NCBI RefSeq assembly: GCF_018128545.1
Contig: NZ_JAGSND010000017.1
Location: 1 to 64,000, forward strand
DNA length: 64,000 nucleotides
Source of the DNA: Sinanaerobacter chloroacetimidivorans
Lineage (GTDB): Bacteria > Bacillota > Clostridia > Peptostreptococcales > Anaerovoracaceae
Direction: 5' to 3'
The stretch's first letter is position 1, and each line of letters begins with the position of its first letter. Shown here in pieces: positions 51,515-60,486 of this stretch. The position numbers and the translations under genes are program-made. The notes beneath the pieces are model-generated. The model was not told where the DNA came from. It worked only from the letters and a program-made list of their open reading frames with translations, and made no database searches.

Positions 51515-51584
51515 AATGTATACAAAAATGTATACATTATTTTTTTATAATAAGCTTGACATTTTTTTAACAAAATGCTACCAT
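51515..51584 (+). promoter_or_regulatory. Operator and promoter of the acyl-CoA dehydrogenase operon
   Basis: Arms AATGTATACA (51515-51524) and TGTATACATT (51529-51538) are perfect inverted repeats with an AAAA spacer; each contains the self-complementary TGTATACA. Eighteen bp downstream is TTGACA (51556-51561), then 17 bp, then TACCAT (51579-51584) with a TG extension. The transcript start would lie about 60 bp before the first gene. Confidence 0.75.
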
Positions 51585-51650
51585 CGTCAAAAGACAAACA
51601 CCAAGAAAACGAGAAAATTGCAAAAAGATTTGAATGACAAGGAGAAGAAT

Positions 51651-52787
51651 ATGAATTTTAATCTTTCAGATGCGCATGCCATGCTGCAAAAGGTCGCAAG
51701 AGAATTCGCGGAAAAAGAAGTTGCACCTCTCGCTGCCGAACTGGACTTAACGGGTGAGTTTCCAAGGGAAACCTTCGAAAAGATGGCGAAATGTGGTTTT
51801 ACAGGAATTGGAACTCCTGTAGAATACGGCGGTTCCGGTGCAGATGAACTTGCCAAGTCCTTAGTAGTTACCGAAATCGCTAGAAAATGCGCTGCTACTG
51901 CCGCAACTCTTTCTATACATACCATCTTTCCATCGGTGATTATAAAATTCGGAACCGAGGAACAAAAGACAAAATATCTCCCCCTCTGTGGGGACGGAGG
52001 AAAGCTCAGTGCTTTTGCCTTGACAGAACCCAATGCAGGTTCTGATGCAGGATCTGTAAAAACTACTGCCATTGCTGACGGAGACGAATATGTACTGAAC
52101 GGTACAAAATGCTTCATTACAGGCGGCGGTCAGGCCGATTACCTTGTAGTCTTTTCTCTTACGGATCCAACCAATGGGCTGAAGGGCTTGTCCGCAATCA
52201 TTGTAGAAAAGGGGACACCGGGCTTCTCTATCGGAAAAATTGAAGAAAAGATGGGAATCAGAGCTTCAGAAACCGTTGAACTGATCTTTGACAATTGCAG
52301 AGTGCCGAGGAAAAATCTGGTAGGGAAGGAAGGCAAAGGGTTCAATATTGCCATGACTGCACTTGACGGTGCAAGAATCGGTGTTGCTTCACAGGCTTTA
52401 GGAATTGCCGAGGAAGCCCTGGACGAAGCAGTAAAATATATGAAGGAACGTGTTCAGTTTGGCCAGCCGCTCACTGCTTTGCAGGGACTAAACTGGTATA
52501 TTGCAGAAATGGCAACCAAAGTGGAAGCCGCCAAATGGATGGTTTACAATGCTGCTTTCTTAAAGCAGACCGGACAGCCTTTCACCAAGGAAGCCGCTAT
52601 GGCAAAATTGTTTGCCTCTGAGGCCGCTATGTTTGTTACAAACCTTTCGCTCCAGATTCACGGCGGCTATGGTTACATGAAGGATTATCCGCTGGAAAGA
52701 ATGCTGCGAGATGCAAAGATTACAGAAATTTATGAAGGCACATCGGAAATCCATAAGGTTGTTATTTCAAGAGCAGTGTTGCGATAG
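51651..52787 (+). CDS. Short-chain acyl-CoA dehydrogenase (butyryl-CoA dehydrogenase type)
   Basis: About 378 residues from ATG 51651 (AAGGAG 6 bp upstream; the long upstream open extension is spurious). Family motifs are complete: FALTEPNAGSDAGSVKTTA, the KCFITGGGQADY FAD region, GIRASETVELIFDNCRVP, LQIHGGYGYMKDYPLERMLRDAKITEIYEGTSEI with the catalytic glutamate. It is flavin-dependent and pairs with the EtfBA encoded immediately downstream, the bcd-etfB-etfA order of electron-bifurcating clostridial complexes. It probably reduces a crotonyl-CoA-type substrate with electrons from NADH while reducing ferredoxin; the exact acyl group is not evident. Confidence 0.92.
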   Translation: MNFNLSDAHAMLQKVAREFAEKEVAPLAAELDLTGEFPRETFEKMAKCGFTGIGTPVEYGGSGADELAKSLVVTEIARKCAATAATLSIHTIFPSVIIKFGTEEQKTKYLPLCGDGGKLSAFALTEPNAGSDAGSVKTTAIADGDEYVLNGTKCFITGGGQADYLVVFSLTDPTNGLKGLSAIIVEKGTPGFSIGKIEEKMGIRASETVELIFDNCRVPRKNLVGKEGKGFNIAMTALDGARIGVASQALGIAEEALDEAVKYMKERVQFGQPLTALQGLNWYIAEMATKVEAAKWMVYNAAFLKQTGQPFTKEAAMAKLFASEAAMFVTNLSLQIHGGYGYMKDYPLERMLRDAKITEIYEGTSEIHKVVISRAVLR

Positions 52788-52801
52788 GAGGGAAGATAAC
52801 G

Positions 52802-53590
52802 ATGAATATTATCGTATGCATGAAGCAGGTTCCGGATACTAATGAAGTAAGAATTAATCAGGAAACCGGTACTTTAATCAGAGACGGTGTACCAAGCATT
52901 ATGAACCCTGATGATAAAAATGCCATCGAAGGGGCTTTAGCTCTCAAGGACCTTCACGGAGGCCATGTAACGATTTTATGTATGGGTCCTCCCCAGGCCA
53001 GGGATGCTTTAAACGAAGCATTAGCTATGGGTGCTGATGAAGCCATTTTATTATCGGACAGAGCGTTTGCGGGTTCTGATACCTGGGCTACCTCCACAAT
53101 TTTGGCTGCAGCCATCGAGGCCATCGGAAATTATGACATTGTATTCTGCGGTAGACAGGCCATTGACGGAGACACGGCTCAGGTTGGTCCTGAAACGGCA
53201 GAGTTCCTGAATATTCCCCAGGTGACCTATGTCAAGGATATCAAGTTGGAGGGGGATAAAGTACAGGTTACTCGGTATACCGAGTATGGAGATTACGTTA
53301 TGGAGGTAAAAACCCCTTTGATGCTCACAGCCATCAAAGAGCTGAACGAACCCAGGCTGCCAAGCGTAAGAGGAATTTTTAAAGCCTATTCAGAAGACAA
53401 TGTAAAAGTTTGGACCATGGATAATCTGAAAATTGATCCGACGCAAATCGGCCTCAAGGGCTCTCCCACCAATGTGTTCCGTTCCTTTGTCCCTGTGAAG
53501 GAAAAGAACTCCCACATCATAGAAGGGCTGAACGGAAAAGAAAAGGCGGCAGCATTGATCGGCAAGCTTTCGGACTTGAAGTTAATATAG
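52802..53590 (+). CDS. etfB: Electron transfer flavoprotein beta subunit
   Basis: 262 residues, starting at ATG 52802 with GGAGGG 9 bp upstream, 14 bp after the dehydrogenase. The EtfB signature is complete: MNIIVCMKQVPDTNEVRIN, NPDDKNAIEGALAL, GADEAILLSDRAFAGSDTWAT, CGRQAIDGDTAQVGPE and VKTPLMLTAIKELNEPRLPSVRGI. It binds FAD or AMP and NADH in bifurcating forms and transfers electrons between EtfA and the acyl-CoA dehydrogenase. Confidence 0.96.
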   Translation: MNIIVCMKQVPDTNEVRINQETGTLIRDGVPSIMNPDDKNAIEGALALKDLHGGHVTILCMGPPQARDALNEALAMGADEAILLSDRAFAGSDTWATSTILAAAIEAIGNYDIVFCGRQAIDGDTAQVGPETAEFLNIPQVTYVKDIKLEGDKVQVTRYTEYGDYVMEVKTPLMLTAIKELNEPRLPSVRGIFKAYSEDNVKVWTMDNLKIDPTQIGLKGSPTNVFRSFVPVKEKNSHIIEGLNGKEKAAALIGKLSDLKLI

Positions 53591-53602
53591 GAGATACTGA
53601 AG

Positions 53603-54643
53603 ATGAATAAAGCAAAAGTAAATCAAGAAATCAATCTCGCAGATTACAATGACGTTTGGGTCATTGCCGAACAAAACGAAGGAAAGATTCATCCTGTTAC
53701 CATCGAACTGACCGGAGAAGGCAGAAGACTTGCAGACACACTAGGAAAAAGGCTGGCAGTTATCGTTTCCGGTGCAGATGTGGAGGACGAGGCCCGTAAG
53801 CTGCTTCACTACGGCGCAGACACAGTGTTCTATATCAGTCATCCTTTGTTAAAGGATTTCTCAACCGAAGGCTATGCTCTTTCCATTTCCGAATTAATTT
53901 TGGAAAAGAAGCCTGAAATTGTACTCATCGGTGCTACCTCTATCGGAAGAGATATTGCTCCAAGAATTGCAGGAAAAGTAGGTACCGGTTTGACGGCTGA
54001 CTGTACCAAACTGGAAGTGGATGAGACAGATCATAAGCTGCTTCAAACCAGACCTGCTTTTGGCGGCAACCTGATGGCAACCATCGTTTGCCCGAGAAAC
54101 AGACCTCAGATGTCTACCGTAAGGCCGGGTGTTATGGAAAAAGCAGCTTTCATCCCAAATCCTGACGGGCGGCTTGAAATATTCATACCAAATTTAAAGG
54201 AAGAAGATATTCGAACTGTATTGATGAAAAAGGTGAAAAGCGATAGGAAAAAAGTCAATTTGATTGATGCAAAGGTTATCGTATCCGGCGGAAGAGGGCT
54301 GAAGAGTCCGGAAGGCTTCACGCTGATACGTGCCCTTGCAGAAAAGGTAAACGGTGAGGTGGGATCCTCCAGAGCCGCAGTGGATGCAGGCTGGATCGAA
54401 CATTTGCATCAAGTCGGTCAAACCGGAACTACGGTAAGGCCGGATCTCTATATTGCCTGCGGTATTTCGGGCGCAATCCAGCATCTTGCAGGTATGAGTG
54501 AATCAAAATATATCGTTGCGATCAATAAGGATCCCAACGCACCCATTTTCAAGGTATGTGATTTTGGCATTGTAGGAGATCTGAACGAGGTTATTCCGGC
54601 TATGATCGAATCCATCGACAAAAATGGCAGCTTAGAAATCTAA
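53603..54643 (+). CDS. etfA: Electron transfer flavoprotein alpha subunit
   Basis: 346 residues, 12 bp after etfB. The C-terminal FAD-binding domain is clear (GGRGLKSPEGFTLIRALAEKVNGEVGSSRAAVDAGWI, QVGQTGTTVRPDLYIACGISGAIQHLAGM, INKDPNAPIFKVCDFGIVGD). No extra N-terminal ferredoxin domain is present, unlike caffeyl-CoA reductase CarE. This fits the Bcd-type complex. Confidence 0.96.
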   Translation: MNKAKVNQEINLADYNDVWVIAEQNEGKIHPVTIELTGEGRRLADTLGKRLAVIVSGADVEDEARKLLHYGADTVFYISHPLLKDFSTEGYALSISELILEKKPEIVLIGATSIGRDIAPRIAGKVGTGLTADCTKLEVDETDHKLLQTRPAFGGNLMATIVCPRNRPQMSTVRPGVMEKAAFIPNPDGRLEIFIPNLKEEDIRTVLMKKVKSDRKKVNLIDAKVIVSGGRGLKSPEGFTLIRALAEKVNGEVGSSRAAVDAGWIEHLHQVGQTGTTVRPDLYIACGISGAIQHLAGMSESKYIVAINKDPNAPIFKVCDFGIVGDLNEVIPAMIESIDKNGSLEI

Positions 54644-54672
54644 TCGCTGGAAAAAAGAAAGGATAAATTGTT

Positions 54673-55122
54673 ATGAGCAGTATGATCGATGATAACAGCT
54701 TAAATATGAGCGGCCACAGCATTCAGGAAATGTATGTAGGGCAAAAAGCCAGCGTCACGAAAACCATTGGGGAATGTGACATCAATACCTTTGCAGGAAT
54801 TATCGGTGATTTTAACCCTGTTCACGTGAATGCGGAATATGCAAAGACCACCCGATTTGGAGAGAGAATTGCCCATGGCATGTTAACAGCATCGTTTTTA
54901 TCTACTATCGTGGGAATGTGTATCCCCGGAGCAGATGCCATTTATTTAAGCCAGGAACTGAAATTTCTTCTTCCCGTAAAGATTGGTGATACCATTACCG
55001 CAACAGGCACGGTTACGAAAATTATTGAAGAGAAAAAAATCGGTTATCTGGATATGTCTATCACCAACCAACGAGGTGAAGTTGTAGTTGCCGGTGAAGG
55101 CAAGGTAATGGCCACAAAATAG
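54673..55122 (+). CDS. MaoC-type (R)-specific enoyl-CoA hydratase
   Basis: 149 residues, single hot-dog fold. The hydratase-2 motif is intact: GDFNPVHVNAEYAKTTRFGERIAHGML, containing the catalytic aspartate and histidine. It would interconvert enoyl-CoA and (R)-3-hydroxyacyl-CoA. It is the fourth gene of the acyl-CoA dehydrogenase operon, 29 bp after etfA. Its stereospecificity differs from the crotonase of classical butyrate synthesis, so the pathway may involve another acid or polyhydroxyalkanoate-like precursor. Confidence 0.9.
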   Translation: MSSMIDDNSLNMSGHSIQEMYVGQKASVTKTIGECDINTFAGIIGDFNPVHVNAEYAKTTRFGERIAHGMLTASFLSTIVGMCIPGADAIYLSQELKFLLPVKIGDTITATGTVTKIIEEKKIGYLDMSITNQRGEVVVAGEGKVMATK

Positions 55123-55131
55123 AAGGAGATG

Positions 55132-56292
55132 ATGGGTTTGGCAAATATATTTTTAACACCAAAGTATATATGTATGGGAGAAGGTGCCTTGGGAATGAGC
55201 AAGAATCATATGAAAAAGCTCGGAACCAAAGCATTAATTGTAACGGATCCTTCCATGATCAAGCTGAACAATGTGAGAAAGCTTACGGATGTTTTGGATG
55301 AGATTGAAATAGACTACGAGATTTTTTCTGATGTAAACTGCGAACCAACCAACCATATGGTTGACGCCGGCCTTACTCTTTATAGGTCCACAGGCTGCAA
55401 TTTTCTCGTAGGAATCGGCGGCGGCAGCCCTCTCGATACCATGAAGGCCATTGGTGCAGTGGTTGGTAATGGCGGAGATATCTGCGAGTATATGGGGAGG
55501 GAGCTCACCAATCCAATGCCTCCTAACGTATGCATTCCCACAACTGCGGGTACCGGCACCGAGGCAAGCAAAGCCTCAGTCATTACCAATACAAAATCCA
55601 ACGTAAAGATGCTGCTGAACGATCCAAATCTAATGACGGATCTTGCCATAGTTGATCCGGAATTCACCTTGACAGCGCCGCCTTCGGTTACAGCAGCTAC
55701 CGGTATTGATGCGCTGACACATGCCATAGAAGCCTATATATCAAAAAAGTCTTTCTTGTTGTCAGATACCTATGCGGTGTCTGCTATTAAAAGAATTTTT
55801 TCAAACCTATATGAGGTCTATATCAATGGGCAGAACATTCATGCAAGAAATCAGATGGCAGTGGCATCTCTGGAAGCGGGTATCAGCTTTACAAACTCCT
55901 CCGTAACGCTGGTTCACGGAATGAGCCGGCCAATCGGCGCTTTGTTTCATATTCCTCACGGTCTTTCCAACGCCATGCTTCTTTGCAAGTGCCTCGAATT
56001 TGTCACTCCTTGCGTGGTTGACAGGTTAAGCAATCTGGCAAGAGAGATCGGGGTCTACCAAGTAGGTATGAGTGATATGGAGGCAGCAAGGGCTTTTGTA
56101 GAGGAAGCTAAAAAGCTTTGCAAAAAATTGAACATTCAGACCCTGGCCGAATACGGCATCGATCGAAATGAGTTTTTCTCCGCAATCGATAAAATGGCAA
56201 CAGATGCTCTCGCCAGCGGAAGTCCAGGGAACACAAGAATTCCTCCGACAAAAGAGGATTTGATCGGAATCTATAAATCCTTATGGGAGTGA
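55132..56292 (+). CDS. Iron-containing alcohol dehydrogenase
   Basis: About 386 residues. Three starts are possible: ATG 55129, ATG 55132 and TTG 55138. The last is best spaced from AAGGAG (55123-55128), but ATG 55132 is given here. Group III Fe-ADH motifs are clear: VGIGGGSPLDTMKAIG (NAD binding), CIPTTAGTGTEASKASVI, and the metal-binding region TAATGIDALTHAIEAY with SSVTLVHGMSRPIGALFHIPHGLSNAMLL. It would reduce an aldehyde or ketone with NAD(P)H, or oxidise an alcohol, at the end of the acyl-CoA operon. Confidence 0.92.
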   Translation: MGLANIFLTPKYICMGEGALGMSKNHMKKLGTKALIVTDPSMIKLNNVRKLTDVLDEIEIDYEIFSDVNCEPTNHMVDAGLTLYRSTGCNFLVGIGGGSPLDTMKAIGAVVGNGGDICEYMGRELTNPMPPNVCIPTTAGTGTEASKASVITNTKSNVKMLLNDPNLMTDLAIVDPEFTLTAPPSVTAATGIDALTHAIEAYISKKSFLLSDTYAVSAIKRIFSNLYEVYINGQNIHARNQMAVASLEAGISFTNSSVTLVHGMSRPIGALFHIPHGLSNAMLLCKCLEFVTPCVVDRLSNLAREIGVYQVGMSDMEAARAFVEEAKKLCKKLNIQTLAEYGIDRNEFFSAIDKMATDALASGSPGNTRIPPTKEDLIGIYKSLWE

Positions 56293-56303
56293 GGTAGTTC
56301 ACC

Positions 56304-56337
56304 AAAAAAATACCTTGGTTTCACTAAGGTATTTTTT
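56304..56337 (+). terminator. Terminator of the acyl-CoA operon
   Basis: AAAAAAATACCTT (56304-56316) pairs with AAGGTATTTTTT (56326-56337). Confidence 0.88.
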
Positions 56338-56364
56338 CGGTTTAACCAATATGGAGGAGAAGAA

Positions 56365-56388
56365 ATGAAAAAATCTAATATAACATGA
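56365..56388 (+). pseudogene. Seven-codon orphan start with strong ribosome site
   Basis: ATGAAAAAATC... opens seven codons (MKKSNIT, stop) after GGAGGAGAAGAA. It resembles the first codons of a lost gene. The next 70 bp hold only the hairpin at 56406-56437. Confidence 0.3.
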
Positions 56389-56405
56389 ATCGAGATATGA
56401 GAAAC

Positions 56406-56437
56406 GGCTGTGTCCTTCTCTAGGAAAGGACACAGCC
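56406..56437 (-). terminator. Hairpin at the end of the sugar ABC operon
   Basis: Perfect 12-bp arms GGCTGTGTCCTT (56406-56417) and AAGGACACAGCC (56426-56437). The T-run on the minus strand is short (GTTTCTC), so termination efficiency is uncertain. It lies 19 bp beyond the stop of the minus-strand gene. Confidence 0.65.
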
Positions 56438-56455
56438 AAAATCTTTGTTGAAAAC

Positions 56456-57400
56456 TTATTTTACATCATCTTTTGTAATCACGCTTACACCGGTATCCAC
56501 ATTTTTGCTTGAGATGGATTCGCCGTTAATGAGCTTGATCGCAGCTTCCATTCCTTGTTTCCCCATGACATCAGGATTCTGAGCCATAGTGCAGAGAAGG
56601 GCACCATCCGTGATCAAACCGAGAATGGTATCGGACTTGTCGAAGCCAACGCCTACCACTGCTTTTCCTGAGGCTTTGATTGCATTGCCGACACCGACTG
56701 TACCGCCTTCGTTTGTACCGAAGATACCGACGCAGCCCTGAGAAATAAAGTTGGAAGCAGCATCCTGTGATTTTGCGGCATCGCCTTCACAGAACTGAGT
56801 TGTGAGAATATTGAAATCGGTTCCTTCAAAAGCGGAACGGAAGCCTTCTTCACGCAACACACAGGAGGTGGTATCCGGCTTGACATTGATGATTCCGATA
56901 TCACCGCTTGTGACACCCTTTGCATTGAGCTCTGCCAGCATTTGTTCTCCGGCGGTTTTGCCGGCTGCTTTATTATCAGTTGCAAAAGTGGCTTCGCCAG
57001 GGAAGTTTGCAGGAGAGTCAACATAGACAATTTTTACTCCTTTTGCAGCAGCTTCTTCCAAAGCGGAAGAAATTGCATCGGGACCGTTGGCTGCAAGCAA
57101 GATTACTTTTGCACCATCGGATACTGCATTGTTAACCTTGTCGATCTGCTGCGCATCATCCTTTTTGTCGGGAGCGCTCCATTTGTATTCAATGATGTCA
57201 CTGTTCGCTGAAGCGACTTCTTCAGCACCCTTATTCACATTTTGCCAGTGTTGATCCATCTGGTCCATGGTAATCAGGTAAACTTTTGATTTCTCAGCAG
57301 TATCGGCTGAAGCGGCTTCATCACTTCCCCCTGAAGCGCATCCGGAAAGCAATCCGGTGATTAATAACAGGCTGACTAGTAATGATAAAATCTTATTCAT
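56456..57400 (-). CDS. Sugar ABC transporter substrate-binding lipoprotein (RbsB-like)
   Basis: 314 residues. A lipoprotein signal with lipobox LLSGC (cysteine near residue 21) anchors it outside the membrane. The mature part is a periplasmic-binding-protein type 4 (ribose/galactose) fold: VYLITMDQMDQHWQNVNKGAEE, DAQQIDKVNNAVSDGAKVIL, GIFGTNEGGTVGVGNAI. It delivers the sugar to the permease/ATPase encoded upstream in the same operon (57453-60009). The sugar may be a pentose or hexose, given the lyxose isomerase and kinase in the operon. Confidence 0.93.
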   Translation of the reverse strand: MNKILSLLVSLLLITGLLSGCASGGSDEAASADTAEKSKVYLITMDQMDQHWQNVNKGAEEVASANSDIIEYKWSAPDKKDDAQQIDKVNNAVSDGAKVILLAANGPDAISSALEEAAAKGVKIVYVDSPANFPGEATFATDNKAAGKTAGEQMLAELNAKGVTSGDIGIINVKPDTTSCVLREEGFRSAFEGTDFNILTTQFCEGDAAKSQDAASNFISQGCVGIFGTNEGGTVGVGNAIKASGKAVVGVGFDKSDTILGLITDGALLCTMAQNPDVMGKQGMEAAIKLINGESISSKNVDTGVSVITKDDVK

Positions 57401-57452
57401 TTTTGTTTTTCCTCCCTTTCAATTTTTATTTCATGATATCTGATGGATATCA

Positions 57453-58472
57453 CTAAATAACCTTCTTGCCTTTTGCTCCTGTTCTTACGATAACGTCCAG
57501 AAGAACAGAGACGATTACAATTGCACCGATGATAATATTCCTCCAGGCTACGGCTACATTTGCAAATTGCAGACCGTTTTGCAGAACACCCCAGATAGAC
57601 GCGCCGATTACGGTACCGATCATTAAGCCCTGACCTCCGAGGGTACTTACGCCGCCGATTACTGCTGCCGCGACAGCGTATAATTCATATGTATTTCCAG
57701 CGTCCATAGCTCCCATTCCCGCTTGAGCACACAGAATAAATCCAACGACGCAGGCGCAGAATGCACTGACAAGGTATGCCTTCACAGTTGTTACGGTAAC
57801 GCTGACGCCAGACAAACGGGCAGCTTCAACGTTGGAACCGATTGCATAAATATGTCTGCCGGATCGCGTTCTGCCAATAAAGAAATTGAAAATGATCCAT
57901 AGAACCAGAGCAATCCAGATGGTATTATAAACATTGAGAAACGAGCCATAGTAGAAGAAATCACGAAAACCTTGTACCGCTTCTTTCCCTAAAATTTTAC
58001 CAATAGAATCGGTATTGTAATTGTTGTTTGCAAGCTGCGCTATGCCGCGGGCTATGGTCATCGTTCCGAGGGTAGCGATGAACGGGGGCAGTTTGCATTT
58101 TGCCACCAGCAATCCGTTGGCTGCACCAACAGCCAGGCAGGCAATCATGGTAATCAGCACTGCAAGCCAGGGATTAACGCCTCCCTTTGACATCAGCGTT
58201 GAAGCAATCATAGTGCTCATTCCAACGACTGAGCCGATTGAAAGATCGATGTTGCCGGTAATCAAAACATAGGCCTGGCTGATACCGATCAGCAAGATAG
58301 GTGCGATTTGCCGGAGAAGATTTAAAGTATTCTCACCAGAGAAAAAATTGGGATTCAAAATGCCGAAAATGATACATAATATCACGAGCCCGAAGGATAC
58401 GGTCACAACCTGTGCCATTCCCCGTACCGAAAATATTTTTTTTAACGGAACATGATTTTCTATCTTAACCAT
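57453..58472 (-). CDS. Sugar ABC transporter permease (RbsC-like)
   Basis: About 339 residues from ATG 58472 (GGAGGG 9 bp upstream; the longer frame lacks a ribosome site and lies in the ATPase gene). About eight to ten membrane helices are visible, with the ribose-permease motifs GNIDLSIGSVVGMSTMIAS, ATLGTMTIARGIAQLANN and AVAAAVIGGVSTLGGQG. It overlaps the 3' end of the ATPase gene by 8 bp. Confidence 0.93.
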   Translation of the reverse strand: MVKIENHVPLKKIFSVRGMAQVVTVSFGLVILCIIFGILNPNFFSGENTLNLLRQIAPILLIGISQAYVLITGNIDLSIGSVVGMSTMIASTLMSKGGVNPWLAVLITMIACLAVGAANGLLVAKCKLPPFIATLGTMTIARGIAQLANNNYNTDSIGKILGKEAVQGFRDFFYYGSFLNVYNTIWIALVLWIIFNFFIGRTRSGRHIYAIGSNVEAARLSGVSVTVTTVKAYLVSAFCACVVGFILCAQAGMGAMDAGNTYELYAVAAAVIGGVSTLGGQGLMIGTVIGASIWGVLQNGLQFANVAVAWRNIIIGAIVIVSVLLDVIVRTGAKGKKVI

Positions 58473-60009
58473 GTATGTAACCCTCCTCTGCCAGTTCGCC
58501 CAATTTTTCAACTTTGTTTTCAAAACGGGTTGCAAGCTCTAAAATTTCGTTCTGCGTAGCTGCCTTTGACTCGATTTCACCGGTTATTCTGCCATCACAC
58601 ATGACGATAATTCTGTCGCTGATGCCCAGGATCTCCGGCATCTCCGAAGAGACGAACAAAACTCCGATGCCCTGCAGTTTCAGCTGATTCATTAGGTTGT
58701 AGATTTCAACCTTGGCTGCAACGTCGATTCCCCGGGTCGGCTCATCAAAGATAACCACTTTGGAATCTCTTGCAAGCCATTTGCTGACTACAACTTTCTG
58801 CTGGTTTCCCCCGGAGAGGCTGCCCGCATCTGCTTCTGCAGTTGCCAGTTTGATGCTGAAATTCTGGACTGCCTTCTTTACGATTCTGTTCTCGGCCTTT
58901 TTATTCACAACACCCAGCTTGCTGCAGATGATATCCAGATTCGGCAAAGCGATATTTTCGCGAATGCTCAGCTTGGTACATAGTCCGTCTTTCTTTCTGT
59001 CTTCAGGGGCGAGGACCAGGCCTTGCCGGATGGCATCAACAGGACCTCTTATCTTTAGTGCTTTCCCATTGAGAACAATTTCTCCGGACTGTTTCGGATC
59101 TGCTCCGAAAATGGCTCTTGTCGTTTCTGTCCGGCCGGCACCCATAAGTCCGGCTATACCAACGATCTCTCCGGCATAAACATCTATATTGATATCCCTT
59201 ACCGCTCTGCCGGCATTCAAGTTTCTGATTTCAAGCAGTTTCTCTCCGCGTAGGCATTCAACCCGCGGAAATTTTTCCTTAATTTCACGGCCAACCATGT
59301 TCGATATGATTTCCGGCATGGTAATGTCCTGAAATTTTGAAGATAAAATAAATTTACCGTCGCGCATAATTGTTACGCTGTCAACAATGTGGGCAAGCTC
59401 CTCCAGTCGGTGGGAGATATAGGCGATTCCTTTTCCCTGTGCCTTGAGCTGCCTGATGATCCGGAAAAGCTCATCAATTTCCTTACTTGTCAGTGCACTG
59501 GTAGGTTCATCCATGACAAGTATTGATGCATTTGTGGAAAGGGCTTTTGCAATCTCGACCATCTGCTGTTTTGAAACGGGGAGGTCGCTTATGATGGTGG
59601 TTGGGCTGATATCGATCTTTAAATCATCCAGAATTCGTTTGGATTCTTTGTTCATATGAGCCTGTGAAAGTACTCCGAAGCGGGTCTCTTCTCGGCCCAG
59701 AAAAATATTTTCCGCGACGGTGAGATGTCCGCACATATTTAATTCCTGATGGATGATCGCAATACCCAATTCCTGCGCCTTTTTCGGAGTAAGCTGCTCC
59801 TGGACCTCCTGACCGAATATTTCAATACTGCCTTCATCTCTTGTATATACGCCGCTTAATATTTTCATCAAGGTAGACTTTCCCGCGCCGTTTTCACCAA
59901 GCAAAGCCATTACCTCGCCAGAATTCAAATAAAATGAGACGTCGTCAAGAGCTTTCACACCCGGAAAAGTTTTTGAAATGTGCTCCATTTTCACAATACA
60001 TTCCGACAT
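58465..60009 (-). CDS. Sugar ABC transporter double ATPase (RbsA-like)
   Basis: 514 residues with two ATP-binding cassettes. The first is canonical: Walker A GENGAGKST (about residue 36), signature LPVSKQQMVEIAKALS, Walker B ILVMDEPTSAL. The second has the weakened P-loop typical of RbsA family members (GIAGLMGAGRTE) with signature LSGGNQQKVVVSKWLA and VVIFDEPTRGID. It energises uptake through the permease. It is the third-last gene of the operon. Confidence 0.95.
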   Translation of the reverse strand: MSECIVKMEHISKTFPGVKALDDVSFYLNSGEVMALLGENGAGKSTLMKILSGVYTRDEGSIEIFGQEVQEQLTPKKAQELGIAIIHQELNMCGHLTVAENIFLGREETRFGVLSQAHMNKESKRILDDLKIDISPTTIISDLPVSKQQMVEIAKALSTNASILVMDEPTSALTSKEIDELFRIIRQLKAQGKGIAYISHRLEELAHIVDSVTIMRDGKFILSSKFQDITMPEIISNMVGREIKEKFPRVECLRGEKLLEIRNLNAGRAVRDINIDVYAGEIVGIAGLMGAGRTETTRAIFGADPKQSGEIVLNGKALKIRGPVDAIRQGLVLAPEDRKKDGLCTKLSIRENIALPNLDIICSKLGVVNKKAENRIVKKAVQNFSIKLATAEADAGSLSGGNQQKVVVSKWLARDSKVVIFDEPTRGIDVAAKVEIYNLMNQLKLQGIGVLFVSSEMPEILGISDRIIVMCDGRITGEIESKAATQNEILELATRFENKVEKLGELAEEGYIHG

Positions 60010-60035
60010 AATTTCACCACCTGTTTGTAAGAATG

Positions 60036-60452
60036 TTAATCAACAAATATCTGCATGGGCGCAGCTAAATGATAGTAGTCTGTATCGACCTCAAGATTTT
60101 CCGTGATCTTTACTTTAGAAACATCAGCCAAACTGACAATCCCGTGCCAGACATCCTTATCCAGGCAAACCGCCCTGTCTAATACGAAAACCTCATAATC
60201 GCTTTTTTGAGTTTCCAAAGACACTAAAAGCAGGCAGATTCCTTCTACAGGTTCAAAGGTCTCGAGGGAGCCAGGGTGCTTTTCCAAAAAAGTAAACTCT
60301 CTTTCTTCAACTCTGAGCATCGCAATGCGCCAGGGATCATCTTCATTTTGAATGATCACCTCGAAGGGAGGATTTCCTTCTTGCCCTGTAAAATCAATGA
60401 TCCTTCCGTACTTTCCAAAATTATCTTTTGTTATATAGTTGATCTGTTTCAT
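60036..60452 (-). CDS. AllA-like (ureidoglycolate-lyase family) cupin protein
   Basis: About 138 residues from ATG 60452 (GGTGG 5 bp upstream). A small beta-barrel protein with the family pattern REFTFLEKHPGSLETFEPVEGICLLLVSL and AVCLDKDVWHGIVSLADVSKVKI, similar to the ureidoglycolate lyase (AllA) fold. Its place between a sugar kinase and the sugar ABC transporter argues for a role with sugars rather than allantoin. Function is therefore uncertain. Confidence 0.65.
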   Translation of the reverse strand: MKQINYITKDNFGKYGRIIDFTGQEGNPPFEVIIQNEDDPWRIAMLRVEEREFTFLEKHPGSLETFEPVEGICLLLVSLETQKSDYEVFVLDRAVCLDKDVWHGIVSLADVSKVKITENLEVDTDYYHLAAPMQIFVD

Positions 60453-60486
60453 TTTTCCCACCATTACTTTTCCAATTTTTTTTTCA

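Noticed and set aside
51333..51650. Upstream extension of the acyl-CoA dehydrogenase frame
   Set aside because: It passes through the operator, promoter and leader. Homology begins at ATG 51651, which has a strong ribosome site.
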